This document shows, piece by piece, positions 1 through 13,353 of a stretch of 64,000 nt of DNA. The notes beneath the pieces were generated by a model that was not told the origin of the DNA, searched no databases, and worked only from the letters and a program-made list of their open reading frames with translations. The DNA is taken from assembly GCA_016946835.1 (NCBI GenBank), contig JACVTC010000002.1, positions 3,301,001-3,365,000 of the forward strand, in the 5' to 3' direction. Both the position numbers and the translations under genes were made by a program. Positions within the stretch are counted from its first letter, which is position 1, and each line of letters starts with the position of its first letter. Origin of the DNA: Neocallimastix lanati (nom. inval.) (lineage: Eukaryota; Neocallimastigomycota; Neocallimastigomycetes; Neocallimastigales; Neocallimastigaceae).

Positions 1-1602
1 ATTATTCTAGTAATGTTTGCGTAAATTTAGGAGGAAATGTTGAAATCGAAAATTCTAAATTTTATGGTAGTTCCTCATGTCAAGAAAGATTATTTGATTT
101 CAATGGTTTAGATAAGTATAAACTTTCCATAAAAAATTCATACTTTAGCGGAGAATATGGTTGTCCATGTCTACAGGTAAATAATTCTACTAATTCTTAT
201 ATCGAGGATTCAATAATAGAAAAAGCTTTTTCTCCTTATGGAAGTACAGGAGGGTAAGTATAAAATTAAATATTTTATATATAAAATTAAAATATAAAAT
301 TAATGTAAATATAAAAAAAATTTTTTTAATAGTGCAGGTATAAGAATGGCATATTCTCATGGAAAAATATCAAACACAACATTTAAAGATATTATTAGTT
401 ATCCAAATGGTGGAGCATTTAGTCTTTTCAATAATTATGAATTATTTGCAGATCACTTAAATATCTATAATACAACATCACTTTATATGGTATTTTAATA
501 CTTAAAATAAAAAAAATAATTATAGGTTTATCTATTTAATAATAATTAAAATTAATCAAACATCATATAATTTTATAACAAAGGGAAGTATGGCATATAT
601 TACTACAGATAAAGATATCAAATCTCTCATAAAATTTAAAGATATAAGACAAATAAATACTGGAAACATTAATAATATGAGAAGTGGAGGATTAATTATA
701 TGGTAATTAATTAAAAAATATAATATATATATTTATATATAAGTATATGATTTTTATGTATTTATTAAAATAAATAATTATATATAAAAACATATCAGTA
801 TAGTAAATTATGGATCTGCAGAAATAGAAAATTATTATGCTGAAAATTTAATAAATTATTCAAATTCTGGAGCAGCATTTATTCTATCAGAAAATGCTTC
901 ATTAATTGTTAGGTATTATATTAATTATTTAATACTTTTTAAAATTGTTGTATATTCATCAATTTCATTTAAATATATTAATTTTTTTTTTATTTTTTTT
1001 TTCTTTAGAAATCTCGAAATTAATAAAATTAAAGGAAATTCAATAGATGGATTATTATTAAATACATATAATTCTAATACAGTTAAATTCAGTGCATATA
1101 ATTTTACATTAAGTAATTTATATCAAAGAAGTGATAGGACAACTGCAGCATTATTATGGCTTGAAGAAAAAACAAATGTTTACATTGAAGAGTAAATTTA
1201 TTAATTTTATTATAACTATACTAACAATTACAGCTATAATAAATTATTAATAATTATTTGTTTGTTTGTTTATTTATAATTAATGAATCTTTTATTATTC
1301 ATCTGTTTAATAGTGGAAAATTGATAAATTTTGATGGAGTGAATTCACAGTTAGTTAAAATTCATTTATATTGAGAAAAAAAAATTTATTAGTTTTTATT
1401 TATATAATTATATATATTTAATATATGCTTTATATTATTATAAAAATATATTATAATAATAATTAAGTCTAATTTACATAACAACTTTCTGCAATGTTGA
1501 AATAAATGGATTAGAAGTTAATAATTTTTTCTCAAAAACTCCTGTTGAATTCATTCAAATGAACGTTGGTGGTGACATGGAATTAAGTAAATTTTTTTTA
1601 AA

Positions 1603-1633
<31 letters not shown>

Positions 1634-4371
1634 AAAAAAAAGAAAAAATTTTTAAACATATATAATTTTTATTTATTTAAAATTTTAGCATCCATAAAAT
1701 TTAATAAACTTAAAATATTTAATATAAATTCTCAAGGAAGTAATGCAAAATAATAAAATAAATCTTTAATAATCTAATATTAATATATACTATCAATAAT
1801 TTATCAATTATTAATTTAATAATTATCATTTTATTGTTTTTAATAAAGCATTGATTAGAATACTTCATGGGAAATTATTACTTACAAATTCAACAGTAAA
1901 TTCATATATAAAATATAAAATAATAACATACAATGATAATATATAATATTTATTTTATAATATTAAATTTATCACCTAATTCTTTTTAATATATTTTTAA
2001 GATTAAAAATATTCATAAATGTAATTTAGATAATAGTTGTAAAAACTTTAAAAATAATGATAATAGTTTAATTCAAACAAATATTTTGAGAACAGGTTTA
2101 GGATGTAAAATAACTATTGAAAATACAATTTTTGATAATATTTATGGAGGTATTTAATTTGTACTAAAAAGCTTTTTGTATAGCAATAATAATAATAATA
2201 ATATAATTATGTATTAATATATTTCTTTTATTAACATAGAAAATGGATTTAGATCATTGCCTGATACAACAATAACCCTTACAAATAATACTTTCAGTAA
2301 TTCTTATTTTAAAAGTGGATTAATACACATTGATAATGAATATATTGACGAAGTAATATCAGGTTCATTTTTAATATATAATAATAATTTCGATAATATA
2401 AAATCTGATTATGGTTCAGTTATAAATATCAAAATTTTATTTAAAAATTCGAATACAAGAATAAATGTTAATGATTCTATATTTAAAAATAATGTTGCAT
2501 CAAAATTTGGAGGTGTTATATATTCATCAAGTTTGTACACCAATTATTCCGTTAGTTTTAATAATTGTATTTTTATTAATAATTATGCCAAAATTGGTCA
2601 AATAGCATTCAGTTTAAATAAAGATTCTGAACCAAAATTCTCAAATATTGATGAATTAAGAGAAAAAAAAGGTTTAATATCCACAAACCCAACAAAATTA
2701 ATATTAAGCAACAATATCACAAATAACATTTCACTTCTGTCAAGCGATTTATTCCCAAGTGGAGTTTTATGTAAATATTATATTAAAGTAATATTTATAA
2801 TATAAATCTATAATTTTTTTTTAATATTTATTTTAAATTTTTAATTAAACAGGTAATATTTATGACGATTATAATAACAGTAAATATAAATTTTATTTTA
2901 AGATATTAATTATATATAATATTTAAAATTTTATGAAAAAAAAAAAAAAAAAAACATTAAGTTAGATATTTTTATATTTATATATATATATATATATATA
3001 GTAATTTCTTTTAATACCGATTTTTCAAATATTGAATTTAATGAATTTATGTTTTTTGGAATTGAATCTAATGATACATATAATGTGGAATTGAAGGGAC
3101 AAACACAATCATATTGTTGGGGCGACTCTTGCGAATTTCCATCAGTCAAGAGTAACTAAACTTTCAAAAATAAACTTCATTATCATTTGATTGATTAATT
3201 CATTTAATATAATTATTTTATTATTATATAAATAGTTATAGGAAATCCTGGAAAATATAAAATAAGATTAAAAATTAATACTTTTGGTAATATAATTATA
3301 ATAAATTGAAAATAATACAGATATTACAGATATTACTATAAATAAAAATTTTAAAATAAAATAATAATTAAGATTATTAAATAATAGTAATAATAATAAT
3401 GAAATTAAAAATAATGAAATATTTATTATTAATTATAATTAAAAAAATATTAATTTGTAAAAATATTTAAAAAATATTTAATAATATTTTTTTATGATTT
3501 TTATTATTATATAAATATAAAAAGGAAAATTTTTTCAATTTAAAGATAACTACGTAGATATTCCCGTAGAAGTAAAAACATGTAATGATCCATATATAAA
3601 TCAGTATAAAGAAAGCAATAAAATCAAATCCTGGTAAAATTAATCTGTACAAATTTAAACACAATAATAAAAATAATAATTTAAAGTATATATATATATA
3701 TTTTATATAATTTTATCTATATAGTTATAAACCTAAATGTGATTTTGGATGTAATACTGGGAGTTGTGTGAATATTAATGTATGTAATTGTGAAAATACA
3801 ACTTTTACGGGAAATTATTGCAATGAGCGTTTTAAATTAGAAAGAGTTAAACTATTGGATATAACAATACAGACAATTAATATATTATTAATAATTACTA
3901 TTATAATTATAATTTTTTTGACTCTAAAGAATAAAAATAACCCAATGATAAAAGGAGGTAATTTACTATATATATATATATATATTAATACCGATAATAA
4001 ATATTTTATATTGATTATATAATTTAATAAAAATATATAGGAAGTGTTGACTTTTTAATAATAATATTAGTTGGATTAATATTTAATATTTTGTATTCAT
4101 TTTTATTAACTGTACAGCGAACAACAACAAGATGTTATTTAATATATTTATTAAATAATATTGTAATTATTATTTATTAAATAATAATATAATTATAAAT
4201 ATATATATATATATATAGGTATATATGTTTTAAAAACTAATTTTTATATTTAATAAATTATTTCTAATTAAATATACTAAATAATTAGGGTTTTTCATTA
4301 GTATTTGTTTCTGTTATGATAAAAACATATAGAATTTATAAAATGTAATTTTTTCAATATACAATTAAATT

Positions 4372-4442
<71 letters not shown>

Positions 4443-5386
4443 ATGTATATAATATTAATATATATATTATTAATAATTTTTCTATATTATAAATTATATA
4501 TCATTTATAAAAAAAAATTTTTTAATATTAAAAAAATGAAGTTTTTCCATAAATAAAAAAAGATTCAAAGGACTTAATCCAAAATTTATGTATTTAATAG
4601 TAATGGTTGTTGTTTTATATCATATTCTAATTAGTATATTATGGATTTTAAAAAATGATATCAGTACTGGCTCGTTCATTAATGGAAGTAATGAAGAATT
4701 TTATAGATGTGTTTACCCAAAATCTAAGAATATATGGTATATTATATATATATAAATAAATAAGTATTTTTATGAAACAATAAAATTCTAATAAATATAT
4801 GTAGTATTATAATAAATTTTTCAATTTTATTAATTGGAAGTAGCTTATCATATTTAATTAGAAATGTTAAAAAGAATTTTAAAGAAGTAATATAAAATAA
4901 AATATATATATATATATATTATTATTATTATTATTATTATATAATTATATTATATTTTATGTTGAATTTTATAAATATAATTATAAAATTTATTAATTAT
5001 TATTTTTGTTATTATATTAAAACACATTTACTATTTATATTATTATAATAAAGGATTTAGTTATTCCTGTTTATATATATGTTTTATCTACAATACTTGT
5101 AGAAATAGTTAATTTTCAGGATATTACTATAATAATTCAAGACATTTTTGGTTCTTTTGGGGCAATCACAAATACTATATTTATATTAATATTCCTATAT
5201 ATCATTAAATTATATAATATATATCAACCAAAGAACATGAATGATAAATCATTACATTCAGCATTAGTAATAAATTTCAATAATTCATTTTTAGAATATA
5301 ATTATAGTAATAAAAATTCCATTGGAAGCAGTAGCAATCCAAGTGAAAAAAGTCTCAATTTCTCTGAAATTAATGGACTTTTTTAA
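1..5386 (+). CDS. Beta-helix / EGF-like / class C GPCR receptor, copy A (5' end outside window)
   Basis: The 3' part of a multi-exon gene, open from the first base in the frame starting at position 3. Early exons (to 253, 333-489, 584-702, 799-912, 1009-1191 and on to about 2770) encode short repeats rich in Asn, Ser and Ile, such as NSYFSGEY and NCIFINNYAK, as expected of a right-handed parallel beta-helix. A cysteine-bearing beta domain (about 3000-3600) and an EGF-like module follow; CNTGSCVNINVCNC is near 3750. Then come seven hydrophobic segments (about 3860-5220). Class C GPCR marks are a TM3 start with RCYLIYLLNN, then GFSLVFVSVMIKTYRIYKI, an ECL2 cysteine (CVYP), and KKNFKE before TM6, matching the NFNEAK region of calcium-sensing and GABA-B-like receptors. 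The tail is short and Ser/Asn-rich. About 20 exons are visible; the stop is at 5384-5386. It is a plasma-membrane receptor; its ligand is unknown, and a cell-wall polysaccharide is a guess. Confidence 0.82.
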
Positions 5387-6760
5387 TAACTCAATAATGT
5401 TTATATAAATTGATATTAAAATACAAAAATTTAATTTCTATTTATAAAAAAAAAAAAAAAAAAAAAAATATTCATTAATTTATATAATAAAAAAATATTA
5501 TAAATAAAATTAAATATCATTAAATTAATAAATTATAGATCAAATTGTTTTATTATATATATTATTTAATTATTTATTTAAAATTGTAACAAAAAATTAT
5601 ATAAAAATTAAAAATATCATGAGGTGTGCATTTCACAAATATACATTACGCAAAATGTAGTTTATATTTTTTTTAAAAAATAAACATATAAATAAATAAA
5701 TAAATAAAAAATATTAAATAATAATTTAATATTTTTAATAAATAAAAAAAAAATAAATATGTTAAAATTTTTTTATTTACTCTTTTATATATTATTTATT
5801 ATATTTTTTATTTGTTATTATTTATTATTAATTATTTATTATTTATTATTTATTATTTTAATTATTTATTTTTTATTATTATTTATTATTTATTATTTAC
5901 TATTTATTATATATTATTTATTATTTTTTTATTTAAGAATATTTTATAATAAAATATTTAAAGACTTATTTAAAAAATGACTTTTATTATTTATTTAATT
6001 ATTTAATTATTTATTATTTATTGGTTAAAAAAATTATATAATGTGGAAATTAAAAATATTTTAAGTTACATTGAGAAATACAATTGCGAAATGATACACA
6101 TTCAAAATATCTTTATATTATGTTTGTTCAAATTAAAAATAAAAAAAAAAAATTACATATTATTTTTTGAACTTTATATATTTTTATATCTCAATATATT
6201 TAAGATGTATTTTTTCATTTATATCTATTTAATATCTTTAATATCTTTAATATTTTAATATTAATATTAATAATAAATAAAACAATTGAAATGTATTTTC
6301 TTCCTAATTTTAAAAAAAAATAAAAAAAAAAAAAAAAAGGAAAAACTAATTATTACTACCGAATAACATATGTATACATTATATTTTATGTTATATTATA
6401 TTATATCCAGCCACTTCATACAAATATTCAAATATTAGACAATTACAATACAATAGAAAATATTTAATTAAATAAAACTTTTCAATAAAACTTAATAATT
6501 AAATAAATAAAAAAAAGAATCTTGCATTTTCAAAAATTATGTTTCACAATATGGTATTTATTGTTGAAATTAAACACCATAAATTTTTTAATATTTTTTA
6601 ATACAATTATATATAAACAAATAAATAAATAAATAAACAAGTTACTAGAAATAAATATAAACATATTATTAAAAATATATTTTAAATATTTTTTTAATCC
6701 CTTTGTAACAAATAAGACCAAATGATTAATATTAATTTATTTATTATTAATAATAACCTA
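5387..6760. other. AT-rich spacer without a supportable gene
   Basis: The stretch holds poly(A) near 5443-5468 and long TTATTTA-type runs around 5790-6020. Open frames here are low-complexity Phe/Ile/Leu/Tyr translations and are not taken as genes. A short patch near 5620-5660 has slightly higher complexity but no recognised identity. Confidence 0.6.
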
Positions 6761-7029
6761 ATCCAATGAGATACGTACTAGCTCCCTTGGCAAATGCATA
6801 AACGTCAGAAAGATTGCAATTTAGTATAGTATATCTATATCACTAATGTAGAATATATATCTACATGGACACATGGTATGTACCCAAATACTAGTAATTC
6901 CCTCATAAATATACTGAGAGGATTGTTCAAGTACTGTTATTTAATATATTTACTATCTTCTCAAGCCCACGATAGTATCTTGTTTATATATTACTTAGGA
7001 AATTTAGAATAATATATATATAAGGGGAA

Positions 7030-7170
7030 AATACTTACCTGTAACCCTAACCACCATATTCCTTTCAAACTTCTCATATAGAAAACCTTGAAAACAGTCA
7101 AAGGGTGGGGTCGAACCACATTATATGCTAGCCCACGAACTAACAACGTGGATAGAACCTGGTTCGAGAA
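7030..7170 (-). mobile_element. tRNA-derived SINE, copy 1
   Basis: On the minus strand a tRNA-like head has an A-box-like TAGTTCGTGGGCTAGCAT and a B-box-like GGTTCGACCCC in a small GTGG/CCAC stem, followed by a body ending in GGTGGTTAGGGTTACA. The same arrangement occurs at 60512-60650, also on the minus strand, with scattered differences. Shared sequence without shared flanks indicates a dispersed element. The internal promoter boxes indicate Pol III and a SINE; a partner LINE was not identified. Confidence 0.55.
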
Positions 7171-7335
7171 AAATACAATACATTGTCAGCTGTAGGGTTT
7201 TAGCCCCAATTTGTGATTATTTATTAATTATTTATTTATTAATTTTTTTATTAAGATTTTTTAAAATACCACATTTTTTAAATTGCAACCCTCCCGAAAT
7301 AAATATAAATGTGTTATTATTTTTAAATATTTATC

Positions 7336-7399
7336 ATGTTGTTCCAGTCTATCAGGATAATACAGATTACTGTAGTGGCGAGGTTCAAATCCTCAACAT
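7336..7399 (+). other. tRNA-like sequence (tRNA pseudogene or SINE head)
   Basis: This 64-nt stretch folds like a short tRNA. The ends ATGTT and AACAT pair, TACAG/CTGTA (7361-7374) forms a 5-bp anticodon-like stem with only four loop bases, and GAGG-TTCAAAT-CCTC (7380-7394) is a good T arm with a B-box. The D region resembles an A box only loosely. The 4-base anticodon loop argues against a working tRNA. It sits in a patch of unusually high complexity, 170 bp from the SINE. Confidence 0.4.
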
Positions 7400-7800
7400 A
7401 AAACCAAATAAACAGGGAGTTTTTCTATCCTGGGGTATCATGCAACCATAGCAATATTCAAAAGGTTTTCACTTGGCTTCTTATTCACCCAACTCTGATA
7501 CCACATTACGATTTTATCATAGGCCTTGATGATGTCACTGGTTAATTCCTTAGGAATTAGATGGAACAAATTCCAACGTTCAAAAAAAATTATACTCACT
7601 GGGAGAGTGAATGGTTCCTGTTCCGATACTAGTAATTAATGGGGATATATGTAGGAATGAATAAGGAATTCAGCTTAGGCAGACGTATAACAACGTGTTG
7701 TGAACGGCGAAGCTGTACTGTTATGTCGTATATTATCATACCTATGGTAATAATTATTGGGGTACTAATGGAGATGGGTATCCATTAATGTGTATTTATG
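7400..7800. other. Higher-GC spacer of unknown origin
   Basis: Base composition is far more balanced than in the surrounding DNA, suggesting an inserted element. On the minus strand about 50 codons are open across 7440-7600 with plausible composition, but no family is recognised and an open run of that length could occur by chance. The tract ends in poly(T) at 7806-7826. Confidence 0.35.
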
Positions 7801-7974
7801 TATTTCTTTTTTTTTTTTTTTTTTTTAATATTTATTACTAAAAAATACTTACTTAATCACTTTATAACTTAAAAGACTGAATAATTGAAATTAATTTAAT
7901 GAAAATAAAAATTTAAATTTAAATAAAAATAAATAATAAATAATAAATAATAATATATAATAAATAATAAATAA

Positions 7975-8105
7975 TAAATAATTAAATAATTAAATATAAA
8001 TAATTAAATATAAATAATAAATAATTAAATAATTAAATATAAATAATTAAATATAAATAATAAATAATTAAATAATTAAATATAAATAATTAAATATAAA
8101 TAATA
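7975..8105. repeat. 43-bp minisatellite, about three copies
   Basis: The motif ATAATTAAATAATTAAATAT recurs at 7978, 8021 and 8064, an exact 43-bp period. It lies in A/T-only spacer. Confidence 0.85.
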
Positions 8106-8274
8106 ATATTTAAATATAAATAAAAATTAATAAAAATAATAAGTATTAAAAAAAAAAATTAGATAAATATGGGGATTAATTGTGCATTTTACAATGTGGC
8201 TTATAATATTTTTAAAATAAAGCCATACATTTTTAAGATATTCTATATAATCATAAATATTTTTTTTATAAACT

Positions 8275-8615
8275 GAAGACTTTGGTCTTCCCCATATAGT
8301 AATATGGGTGTATGATTAACTGCCATACCAGTACGGCGTCGACGCTCTCAACTCCCTATAAGCAAAGAAACTCCATATAGAAGCACCCTACGCGATCCTC
8401 GAGGGAAAGCAGAGCCAACTATAGGTGGAGTCCTTGCCATTCCAGAGGAGCTGGACACTGTAAATCCTCTCAGACAAGGCTTACGCAATGGGATTCTTAT
8501 AGTGTTAGAAATATAGTAAACATACCTACCTGAGTATCGTTTAACCCCTAACCTTTCACGCAAAACCCAGAGGGAAAAATCATGAAGATTTGATACTTGT
8601 GGGGTTCGAATATAA
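8275..8615. other. Higher-GC island in AT-rich spacer, possible element fragment
   Basis: About 340 bp of near-balanced composition with sharp edges against A/T-only DNA. Both strands have long open stretches: the minus strand for about 100 codons, and the plus strand for about 50 around 8358-8510. This reflects GC content more than coding. It ends with GGGGTTCGAA, B-box-like but without a stem. An unidentified mobile-element fragment is the best guess. Confidence 0.35.
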
Positions 8616-10015
8616 TCATAAATAAATATATAAATAATATATTTTTCAATTAAATATTTCAAAAGAAATAATAATATATTTTATTAAAAAAGAACTATAA
8701 AAAATTATTTTTACAATTGAATATTAATAAATTATATATAAAATAAAAGAAAATTTATTATTTATTTAATTATTATTTATTTAATTATTATTTATTTAAT
8801 TTTTATTTATATATATTTATTTTTTTTTAGTAGTAATAAACTTTATTAATATATGTATATTAAATAACATTATTTGGTTTTTTTTTAAAAAAAAATCAAA
8901 TAATGTAATTAAAAATAATAATCTTAAAAATATAATGTGTAAAATTTTTACTTTATTGGTAGCAAATCATTTGTTAAAATTTTAATATTTAAAGGATTTT
9001 TAAATAAAATATTGTTAATTATAAATATATAGAAATTGTGATGTGATATTATAATTATTAAAAATATAATAAATTAAATATAATAAATTTAATGTGTTAT
9101 TGAATTAAATTAAGGAATATCTATTTATGTTTAATATTAAAATTTATAAAAATATTTATTTTAAATTATGTTAATAGCTTTTAAAACTAAAAAAAAAAAA
9201 AAAAAGATTCTAAATTTATATAGTTCCATTATAATTATAGTTAATATTTTATAATATATCTGCGTTGGTTATAAATTAATAATATTATATATATAATAAA
9301 TTATCTTTTTATATTATTTTTGAAAAAAAAAAATAATTTTTTTTATATTTATATATATTTTATAAAAATTATATTAATTAATAGTTAATAATAATATTAA
9401 CTATTGATTATTTTCAAATGAAATAATAATTTTAATATTTTATAAATGAAAAAGGAAAAGATAGTTATTTAATTTAAATAAAACTTTAATTTTAATAATT
9501 AAAGCTTTATTATTAAAATAAAAACTTTATTTATATTTAAAGATTATATAATAATATTTTAATATATTAATATTATTTTTAAAAAAAAACTATTTAAATA
9601 TATACAAAAAAAAAATTTTTTTTTATATGGAGAAAAAAACATTTACATATATAAAAGAAAATATTATTCCTCTTTATTTTTTATTTTAAAGAGAATATAG
9701 ATATATTTATTCAATTCTTTTTAATTTTTATTAATACTTTATATTTTTGAAATTAAAAATAATTACTTTTTAAATATTAAGTATTTTATTATTATATATT
9801 CATTATATTAAATATAAAAACAAAATAAAACAAAATAAGCAAGATAAAACAAAATAAAACAAAAACAAAAACAAAAAAATAAAAAATAAAAAATAAAAAA
9901 ATAAAATAAAATAAGAAAATAGTTGAGCTATAATTATAAAGTACAGATTGAATAAAATAAAAAAAATAATATAAAATAAAATAAAATAAGAATTATTATC
10001 ATTAGCATTAAAAAA
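8616..10015. other. Upstream spacer of receptor copy B
   Basis: A/T-only DNA with many poly(A/T) tracts. Near 9940-9960 the minus strand carries ATTCAATCTGTAC followed by AT-rich pentamers, the same motif found in the satellites at 32.2 and 53.7 kb. No gene is seen. The promoter of copy B should lie here, but no specific element can be named. Confidence 0.55.
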
Positions 10016-13000
10016 ATGTTAATAATATGTTTTATGATTATTTTTTTATTATCATCAGCAAATTCTTTCATTGCAAATAATGAATATGAACTTAATGATC
10101 TATTAAATAAAAACGAAAATGAATTATTATTAAACATAAATTCTCAAATAATTATTAATGAAAGTTTGAACATAAAAAAAACATATCAAAAAATATCATT
10201 TATTGGTAATTCGTTTGAAACTTCAAAATTACTATTATCAAATGTAACTAATCAAATATATTTTAACGAAAATGTAAAAGAAATCGAATTTAAAAATATT
10301 TCTATTATTGGAAAATTATATTTCGATAATAATAATAAAATATCTATTAGCAATACAAATATAGAAGGGTACATTGATTCATATATGAATGAAAATAATT
10401 ATATAGAATTATCAAACGTTTCATATAAACCAGGTTCAATTTCAATTAACAATTGTATAAATATTAGTGGAAATGTTGATATTTATTATTCAGAATTTAT
10501 TGGAAATAATTTATGTATGAATAGATTAATTAATTTTTACGGTCAAGAAAAATATAAATTAAATATTAAAAATTCCTATTTTAATGGAGAATACTCATGT
10601 TCAGGTTTAAATATTGAAAATGGATTAGAAATTAATATTAATGAATCATCGTTTGAAAATTTTTATTCAAATGAAAGCAATGATGGAGGGTACCACTTTG
10701 AATATTTTATTTTTAAAAAAATATATAAATATACATAAATTTTTAATTATTTATTAATAAATAATTATATATATATATATTTTTTAATGAAAATTTATTA
10801 TTTTCTTTTCTAAATATATATATAAAGAAGTGTAATCAAAATAATAAATTCAAAATCCTATATTAATCATTGTATTTTCAAAAATAATCTTGCAATAAAT
10901 AAAGGAGGATCACTATATCTAAAAGATAATTTAGAATTTGAAATAAATTATTCTGATTTTTATAATACAACTTCTATTTTTGGAGTAATTATTATTTAAA
11001 AATTTATATTTAATAATAATAATGTTAATTAAACCTTTTAATTATTTTAAATTTCTTAATTTAATTAACTATTAAAAAAATTTATTATTAAAAGGGTTGC
11101 GTTGCATATATAACTGCCGAATCTGATATTAAATCTGTTGCAAAGTTTAAAAATATTTATCAACAGGATACGGGAGGATATGGAAATATTATTAAAGAAG
11201 GGGGTTTGATTTTGTTGTAATACATTTAATGAATTAAAATTATAATTTTAAAGATAAAAAAAAAATAATAAATTAGTAATATTTTTAAATACATATTCCT
11301 TTTATATTAGTTTAGATGGTTATGCTTCTGTTGACTTAGAAAATTTTAAGGGAAAAAATTTTTCTAATTATTATCATGGAGGACGTTTGCTTGTGTTAAG
11401 TGCTTATTCAAAAATAAATATAAGGTAATTAATATCAATTTCTTAATGATAAAAATATAATAATTTTTAAGTTCTAACTATTCATTTATTTAGGAATTTT
11501 GAAGCTGATCACGTAAGAGGAAGTGCTATTGATGGATTATTTTTGTACTCAGCCAATACTAATGATGTAACAATAAAAGCTTCAAATGTTACATTAAATG
11601 ATTTTTATCAATATTATGGAAGAGAAACAGGAATATTAATATGGCTTAATCAAAATACTAATGTCAATCTTGAAAAGTAAAATTAATTTATATCTTTTTT
11701 TTAAAGAATATATAAGTAATAAATAAATTTAATATTAAATTTAATATATTAATAAAACAAAAAAAAAAAAAAAAAAAAAAAAAAAGTGTTACAGTTACAA
11801 ACTCAGGAGGCCTAAATGCAATGTAATAATATAATTAATTTTTTTATTAATTTTATTATATATATATATTTATTATATATATATTTATTTATTTGTTTAT
11901 TTTTTTTTATTTATAAAAAGGTTGATATATATGAATGATTATTGCAATGTAAAAATAAATAATTTAATTGTTGATGAATATTATTCTAAATCAGCTATAG
12001 AATTTATATACTACAATGTACTAGTTTCAGATAAAGGTATATACAAATAAAGTAAAATAAAATAAAATAAAAACTTAACATTTATTAATTTATTGCATAT
12101 AATTATTTATTTATATACAGCTTCTCTTTCTCTTAATAATATTAAATTAAATAATATAGGATCTCAAGGAGGTAAAAATATATTGCATAAAGAATAATAA
12201 TAATTTTATTTTTTATTACTTATATCATTTTTTTTATTATAAATAAATGATTATCTATTTACAAAATAATAATAATAATAATAATAGTATTAATAAGGGC
12301 TTCATTTGGAAATATATCAATTACAAATTCTGAAGTATATATTATTATATATTAATAAATTAATATAATAATAAATATTAATTATAAATAAAATTAACTA
12401 ATCAATTAATTAACTAATTGTATCCTTTAATAAATATTAATAAGATAAAAAATATGCATACATGCAATTTTAATGATGAATGTAATAGTATTATAAACAT
12501 TAATCCATTAATAGCAAGTAACGAAATAGGATTATTAACAAAACAAACAGAATTAATAATTAAAAATACGACTTTTGTAAATGTTAATGGAGGTTGCTAT
12601 ATTTAAAAATAAAATATATATAAATATTTTAATTATTTTTTTAATTATTAAAAAAATTTTTTTTTAAAATTTTCTATTCATAAATATAAATTATCTATTT
12701 TATATGATATAGTTAATGGATTTACACTTCGAGAGGGTACAAATGTTGAATTTTATAATAATACTTTAATTGATTGCTATTTCAAAAATGGTTTTATTGA
12801 AATTGATGTACTTAATGAAAAAAGTGGATCCTATGTAATTGAGAATTCATCGTTTATTAATAATAAATCTGAATATGGAACAATTGTAAATGTAAAAAGT
12901 TTGGATGATATTTCAAAAAGTTATGTATATTTAAAAAATTCTAATTTTAAAAATAATACTGCCTTTAAGCAAGGAGGAATTGTGTATTCTAACAGTCCAA

Positions 13001-13285
13001 AAACTACAAAATACATTAATATATCAGATTGTCATTTTATAAATAATCATGCAACTTTTGGAAATGACATTTATAGTTATAATATAAATTCAGAGCCAAA
13101 TATTTCAAATATTGAAGAATTAAGAAAAATTAATGGTTCTATTGCAACAAATCCCACAAAAATTAAGCTAAATAACCCAAACAAAATAATACATCTTTTA
13201 TCAGGAGATAAACTTCCAGAAGGAATATCATGTAAATAAATATTATTAATAATAAAAAAATTTTATTTTTATTATTATAATTATA

Positions 13286-13353
<68 letters not shown>

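Noticed and set aside
3768-4022. Separate small EGF/membrane protein gene
   Set aside because: These are exons of the larger receptor; matching exons in copy B keep the same order and phase.
7040-7056. GTTAGGGTTA, telomere-like
   Set aside because: It occurs once per SINE copy as part of the element body, not as a tandem array.
7485-7500. TGGTATCAGAG on the minus strand, like an initiator-tRNA primer-binding site
   Set aside because: No LTR ending in CA next to it, no matching second LTR and no pol nearby; an 11-mer match is weak.
8348-8662. 104-codon minus-strand frame
   Set aside because: It lies in a high-GC island where stops are rare in several frames, and has no domain or sensible start; kept only as an island of unknown origin.
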